Below are positions 59,276 to 64,000 of a stretch of DNA of 64,000 nucleotides, piece after piece (the stretch's first letter is position 1; every line of letters begins with the position of its first letter). Source of the stretch: Salticus scenicus (taxonomy: Eukaryota > Arthropoda > Arachnida > Araneae > Salticidae); NCBI GenBank assembly GCA_963930645.1, contig OZ005655.1, positions 139,299,456 through 139,363,455 of the forward strand, written 5' to 3'. The position numbers and the translations under genes were made by a program. The notes under the pieces were generated by a model. It did not search any database, was not told the DNA's origin, and saw only the letters and a program-made list of their open reading frames with translations.

Positions 59276-60084
59276 GGATTCTTCTGTGTTATTTATACAT
59301 TTAAATAGCTAAAAAACTGATAGGTGTCTTGAAGTTTCAAATAAAGTTCTTTAACAAATACCAAAATGCAAATTTTAGACTTTGCGAATATTTATCGTTT
59401 TCAATCAACCCGTCAGTCGGAAGAAGTGAAGGAGACGTGTCATCCGAAAAATGCGATGCGTAATTTGAATTTTGAGAAGGGGGGGGGGGGGATCAAATAT
59501 GTCTACCACGAATTTTTTTATTATTATTTTCTGTTAAATTATTTGTGTCAGTTATTGAACTTTTCCTTCCCAAATTTGTTTGCCGGCTTGAAAAATCTGT
59601 TTCATTATTGTAAAGTAAAATTTGAAAAATGCAGTTTTATATCCTTAAGGAAAACTGAACATATGAGTGAGCAATTCAGAGAAGATATGTCAACATTTTT
59701 TATATTCTTCAATGTGATTTGCGAAAGAAATTCTGATTTCTTCTGAAGTATAAAATATTTCAAGTAGTATCTTAAAACATTTTCTGTAATAATCTTTGAC
59801 TCGTGTTCTCTTATTATAGCAGTTATTTTAGAAGGTGTTTTTTTTTTTTTTTTTTTTTTTTTAAACACAATTATACTATCGTAACTCCCCCCCCCCCCCC
59901 CCCCCCCCACTTCATTATGTTCACTATAAATTCACGAAGAAAATCTGAGCAGAAAATTGTTTTACGGAAGTAGTGTTTTCTTTTGAACTCTCTATTTTTG
60001 GAAGGTTAAGTCATTACATAAATGTGGTAGATATTGAATCTCTCTCAAAAAAAGAAGGAGAAAAAAATCTCAAGTTTGAGAACA
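59276..60084. other. AT-rich intergenic DNA with homopolymers
   Basis: No gene is seen. It has G, T and C runs at 59480, 59840 and 59887-59908 (about 22 C). The open stretch at 59366-59746 has no recognisable domain. Confidence 0.45.
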
Positions 60085-60227
60085 TTAAAGAAAGAGAAAT
60101 GAATGTAAATTTTAGTAAAACAAAATACCTAATAACAGCACAAAGGAAAAGCCCAACAATTGAAGGAACAAACATTAGGAACGTAACATGCTTTGATTTC
60201 TTTCATTCAGAAAGGTGATAGAACAAT
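60085..60227 (+). pseudogene. Relic of a non-LTR retrotransposon reverse transcriptase
   Basis: The frame reads EMNVNFSKTKYLI followed by PTIEGTNIRNVTCFDF, which resembles the part of RTE/Jockey-type reverse transcriptases just after the catalytic core (the 'N-x-x-KTK' and 'V-x-x-FxYLG' region). The surrounding frame lacks the catalytic YADD and is soon closed by stops. Recognition is by eye from a short stretch. Confidence 0.45.
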
Positions 60228-61559
60228 GGAAATATAGCATTCTAAATAGAATGGGTAGAAGAATAAAATAATAATAATAATAATAATAATCGGGATACGG
60301 AATTGCATAATATGAAGTGGGAACACTGAATAAAATTTTTTCCATGCAATCATAAATGAATTTTTATGTACTCCACACACACACACACACGCAAAAGAAA
60401 AAAAAAAAATGTTCAGCAAATGCAATAAACACAGAGAAAATTATTTGCTTGTAAAATAAGTTTTAGAACTGATCAGCAACTTTTGAAAACTTCGGAGAAA
60501 AGAAAGTTCAGATCAAGTACTTGATGACATTAATAAAATAGAGAACAAAAGCAATTATATAAAAAAAAAAAAAAAAAGGAGAATATATATATAAGACCTG
60601 TTAATAAATAGCGTTTTTTATTTGGTGAAAGATTGTAACACGTATAGATTGCAACTAGTAACTTTTTTTCAGAAGGTGGTTACAGCATTGGGTCTTAAGA
60701 ATAAAATTTTATCCAGTTTTTTCTATAAAAACATAAGAGAAAAGATGGTAGAGACGATTAAAATTTGATGATGTTGCAGATTTCTCGCTTTTCCTTCGTG
60801 CCTGGGAAACCACTCGAAAAGTTAGCGGTGAGAAAGATAAAATTTCATAAGTGAGATTAGTGTCTAATTTAATTGTGATATAAAAAAAGGAAGTTAAATC
60901 ATTCTAAACATAATTTTAATGTGACATTAATTTTATTATAATATACATGGATACTGAACAAATATCAAATAATAATGAATATCCAATCTAAAATACTTTT
61001 ATTCCTTAATACTGTGCCTCCACTTTTAAAGATTTCAATAGAAAAATTAGTAAAATTATTTATCTTAAGTTATATGTAAAATTACAACGAAAAGTAAACA
61101 GAGATGATAAAAAATTATGTTATGTATACGTTTTTACTCCTAATATTATTTTAATGAATTATTGAAAGGAGTGTGTTACTGATTTAAAATACATATTTTG
61201 AAGTAAAAATATTCATTTTTAATTTTTATTAAGAAATGAGACAATAAAATAAAATAAAATTACAGAACAGATCTTGACAGATCTTGATTATTTATTTTTT
61301 AACTGAAAACTCTTTTAAATTTACAGAAATTTTGAATAAACAATGTATATCTATTTATATATACATACACATATTTTGTTCGATGTATTCTGTTCTGTTA
61401 TTTATTATTTACCCAGTATACTAATTTTAATTAACATTTACTGGGAAATTTCTGAAAAATAAACCGCAAAATTATCACTTTTCCCTATTATGCTACTATA
61501 ATTATTTAAATTTTAACCATTTAGAGATGTAAATAAAATTATCTTGAGACAATTTTTGT
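60228..61559. other. AT-rich intergenic DNA
   Basis: No gene is seen. An AAT microsatellite lies near 60268-60290 and a CA tract near 60374. Confidence 0.5.
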
Positions 61560-63617
61560 TTTCTCTTACCCATATTTAATGTAGAGAAAGTATTGTTTTG
61601 GGTCAAATTTTCGAAATTGAGTTTTTGTTATATTTACACATTTTAAGGTCCTCTGAATCCAAAGAACGGGTTTTTCGCTGTTTGTCTTTCTGTGTGTGTA
61701 TGTATGTGTGTATTTCAGCCTTCAGCATATCTCAAGAACAAAAATTAGCAGGAAGTTCAAACTCGATACTCTAAATCTGTATCATGTAGGATATAGGGAT
61801 GCTACACTAAACTTTTCATAGTGTAAACAGTGTCATAGTACACTAAACTTTTCAACTCTTGAAATCAAGCAAACAATTCGTGTACAGGAACATCCAAGAG
61901 AATTCAAATACATTATGTTTATGGGCGATATTTTTAATAGGCACAGTTTAACATAATCTGTAGGCTGCACTAGAGGTATGCACGGGCTGGAATTTAGAGG
62001 CCCGGGCCCGGCCCGTACGAAAACTTTACTTACCCGGCCCGGCCCGTTATGAAGTCGAAAACTGCGGCCCGGGCCCGACCGGGCCCGTTTATTTTTTAGC
62101 GGTTTATGGCCCGGCCCGGACAAAAAACGATAAAATCAGGCCCGACCTGGCCCGGCCCGATTCAAAAATATGTAAAATAACAAAAAAAAAAAGAATGCCT
62201 TTTTATAAAAGATTTTTAGTACGTGTTTTGCAGAGGTTTTATATAACCAAACAATAGTACGTTCTTTAACAAAACCGCTGAAATTTTACAAGACAATTAT
62301 ATATAAACAGAAATTCATTATTATAGACAAGGCACAAAGACAAACAGAAAGTCAAATCGAAAATAATAGCATTCATCAAACAATATAGGAAGGTATTTAA
62401 AATGGTTAATACTACTGAAAATGCACTTTCAACCATTTTCTCTTATATACCATAATGTATACGAATCTTTCATGTGCTCCGGTAAACAAAACTTTAATGT
62501 TAATCCAACCATATTCAATAGAAAAGTTCCTTTTGCCCATGATAAAAATGATGCTACTTTCGTCCACTGGAGAAAAGGAAAAGGAACCTTAGAGAAAAAG
62601 TTACAGCGGAAAGATTTTTATAGCCTTTATACCACCTAAACTCAACAGATCATAAGAAACAAACCCTTATACACAGTAATGTATCTAATTTCTTTTGTTA
62701 TGTACATGTACGCAAACTGGTTGTGACATGCATACTATTTTGAATAGGAGATCATCTAATATTACTTTAAATAAAACATATTAATTTCGAGGCATGCTAA
62801 AAATATTTGCGAAATATCAGATTTCGGACAGACAGACTGATAGACAATTAAATTGACGTTAGACACTTTTTTAACAAAATAGAACTTTATGTGACATACA
62901 AGCCTGTAGAATCACGTAAAATAAATGACTGAAGAAATATTTTATAATTTTCCTTTTTCGTTAAATAACGAGGAAAACAGAAAAAGATTCGGGCCGACAC
63001 GGCCCGGAGAAAATATCATTCAGGCCCGGCCTGGCCCTGAGAAAATTTCACTCAGGCCCGGCCCGGCCCGAATATACTAAAAAAAACTGAGCCCGAGCCT
63101 GAAAAAATGTTTTAAGCCCGAGCCCGGCCCGGCCCGAGAGCAAATTCAAAAATTCGGCCCGAACCCAGCCCGAGGGCCGGGCCGGGCTCGGGCTCAGGCC
63201 GAAAGCCCGGCCCGTGCAGACCTCTAGGCTGCACTAAACAAAATGAATATATATTTTTGTATACGCATAAAAGCTGCTGCCTAAAAGAACTAAAAATAAT
63301 GTTACTATATATGGAAATTGCTGAAGTGCATCTCAGTTTGTGCTGTGTGTTATTAATGTAGAACTTTATTTAAGTATACTATGTGGTGTGTGATAATTCA
63401 TAGAAGACATATAGGACAACCAATAATTGAGCGAAAACTTTTTTATTTAGCACCCTCACACAAAATTATTTGTCAAATAAAACTACCCCTAAACCTTTCA
63501 GTTATTTTTAACGCTATTTTTATACACAGTATTTATTATCTTACCCCATAATCAGCAGTCTGTCTTTATAGTATTGAAATGCATGGTAAGAGAAAATCGT
63601 GTGAGTACCACACCAGA
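61560..63617 (+). mobile_element. Helitron/Helentron-like element, family B copy 6, split
   Basis: The 5' TTTTCTCTTACCC, the TATTTACACATTTTAAGG block and a GTGTGTGTATGTATGTGTG tract near 61690 are followed by an internal part that is interrupted at 61971. The part after 63234 carries on with 'ctaaacaaaatgaatatat' as in copy 4 and ends in GGTAAGAGAAA, a GTGTG/CACAC hairpin and CACCAGA. Length without the insertion is about 0.8 kb. Confidence 0.7.
61971..63226. mobile_element. hAT-like element with GGCCCGGCCCG arrays, 1256 bp
   Basis: The tips TAGAGGTATGCACGGGC and GCCCGTGCAGACCTCTA are inverted. The exact 8 bp duplication GGCTGCAC flanks them (61963-61970 and 63227-63234). Dense CCCGGCCCG motif arrays lie inside both tips (about 61995-62160 and 62990-63220). 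The AT-rich core has only a 72-codon open stretch (62421-62639) with no recognisable domain, so it is non-autonomous. Confidence 0.75.
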
Positions 63618-64000
63618 TTATTTTTATTGTTATTCTATATTCCTAGTTTTATTCTCATTTGTGAATTAAATTTTAAGTTTCTGTCTATTTCTAATTATTT
63701 CTAGATGTTTTATTGTGATTTAATTATTTTCTTTCTTCCTAGGTAAGTTTTACTTCCTTGGTATATCTAAGAAAAAAAAATGTAGACTTTAAATTTTAAA
63801 GATAAGTATGATATTTCTGTCATTCATATTTGTATTTCATTTTATATTGTGATATTTAAACAACGCTGATTCGTGTTCATTGAATAGCTTATCTAGATAT
63901 TTCTGATGTAAAAAATTTTTACGATGTTTTATATAGCTATGTAAAGTGACCCCTTATTTTGTAGATGATTTTTAAGATGATTTATGTTTTCTCTGAAATT
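63618..64000. other. AT-rich intergenic DNA
   Basis: No gene is seen. Confidence 0.5.

Noticed and set aside
59366..59746. 126-codon open stretch on the plus strand
   Set aside because: No recognisable domain, low-complexity composition, a G run translated as Gly, and an overlapping open stretch on the other strand.

Overview
The window looks like gene-poor, AT-rich nuclear DNA of an animal, most likely an arthropod and possibly an arachnid (inferred from the retrotransposon protein style and repeat types, not proven). I see no host exon, no rRNA and no true tRNA gene. Recognisable sequence is almost entirely mobile DNA: one intact Ty3/gypsy-type LTR retrotransposon, one 4.7 kb DNA element with 546 bp terminal inverted repeats and a broken gene of an uncharacterised family, many non-autonomous Helitron/Helentron-like elements, several hAT-like and other MITE-type elements, a tRNA-derived SINE, and tandem repeats. 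The rest is AT-rich DNA full of TA/GT microsatellites and very long A, T, C and G runs.

Layout. 1-3.5 kb: two Helitron-like elements meeting 3' end to 3' end, then small DNA elements. 5.2-6.6 kb: a tandem array of about 148 bp units paired into dimers. 7.6-7.9 kb: a SINE. 8.4-15.7 kb: further Helitron-like copies, one (10.1-14.1 kb) split by a 2.8 kb inverted-repeat element that itself carries two smaller elements. 16.7-21.5 kb: a diverged triplicated segment with another Helitron-like copy between copies 1 and 2. 23.2-29.2 kb: a very young gypsy element on the minus strand. 33.5-37.5 kb: a three-level nest (MITE > 3.5 kb hAT-like element > two Helitron-like copies). 40.7-45.5 kb: the long-TIR element. 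47-49 kb and 52.9-53.9 kb: Helitron-like copies. 49.5-50.7 kb: two MITEs, one an almost perfect 513 bp palindrome. 61.6-63.6 kb: a Helitron-like copy split by a 1.26 kb hAT-like element.

How the parts relate. The Helitron-like copies share one plan: a subterminal inverted pair at the 5' end, a conserved block ending in a GT microsatellite, internal tandem units of about 160 bp, and a short hairpin at the 3' end, in one family followed by CTAG. Several insertions can be ordered because target duplications are exact, or because an empty copy of the target is present elsewhere in the window. The only intact protein gene is the retrotransposon gag-pol. The most unusual object is the 4.7 kb element: its TIRs are about 97-98% identical by eye, and its single broken gene lacks a recognisable DDE transposase but has acidic motifs suggesting a PIN/FEN-like nuclease.
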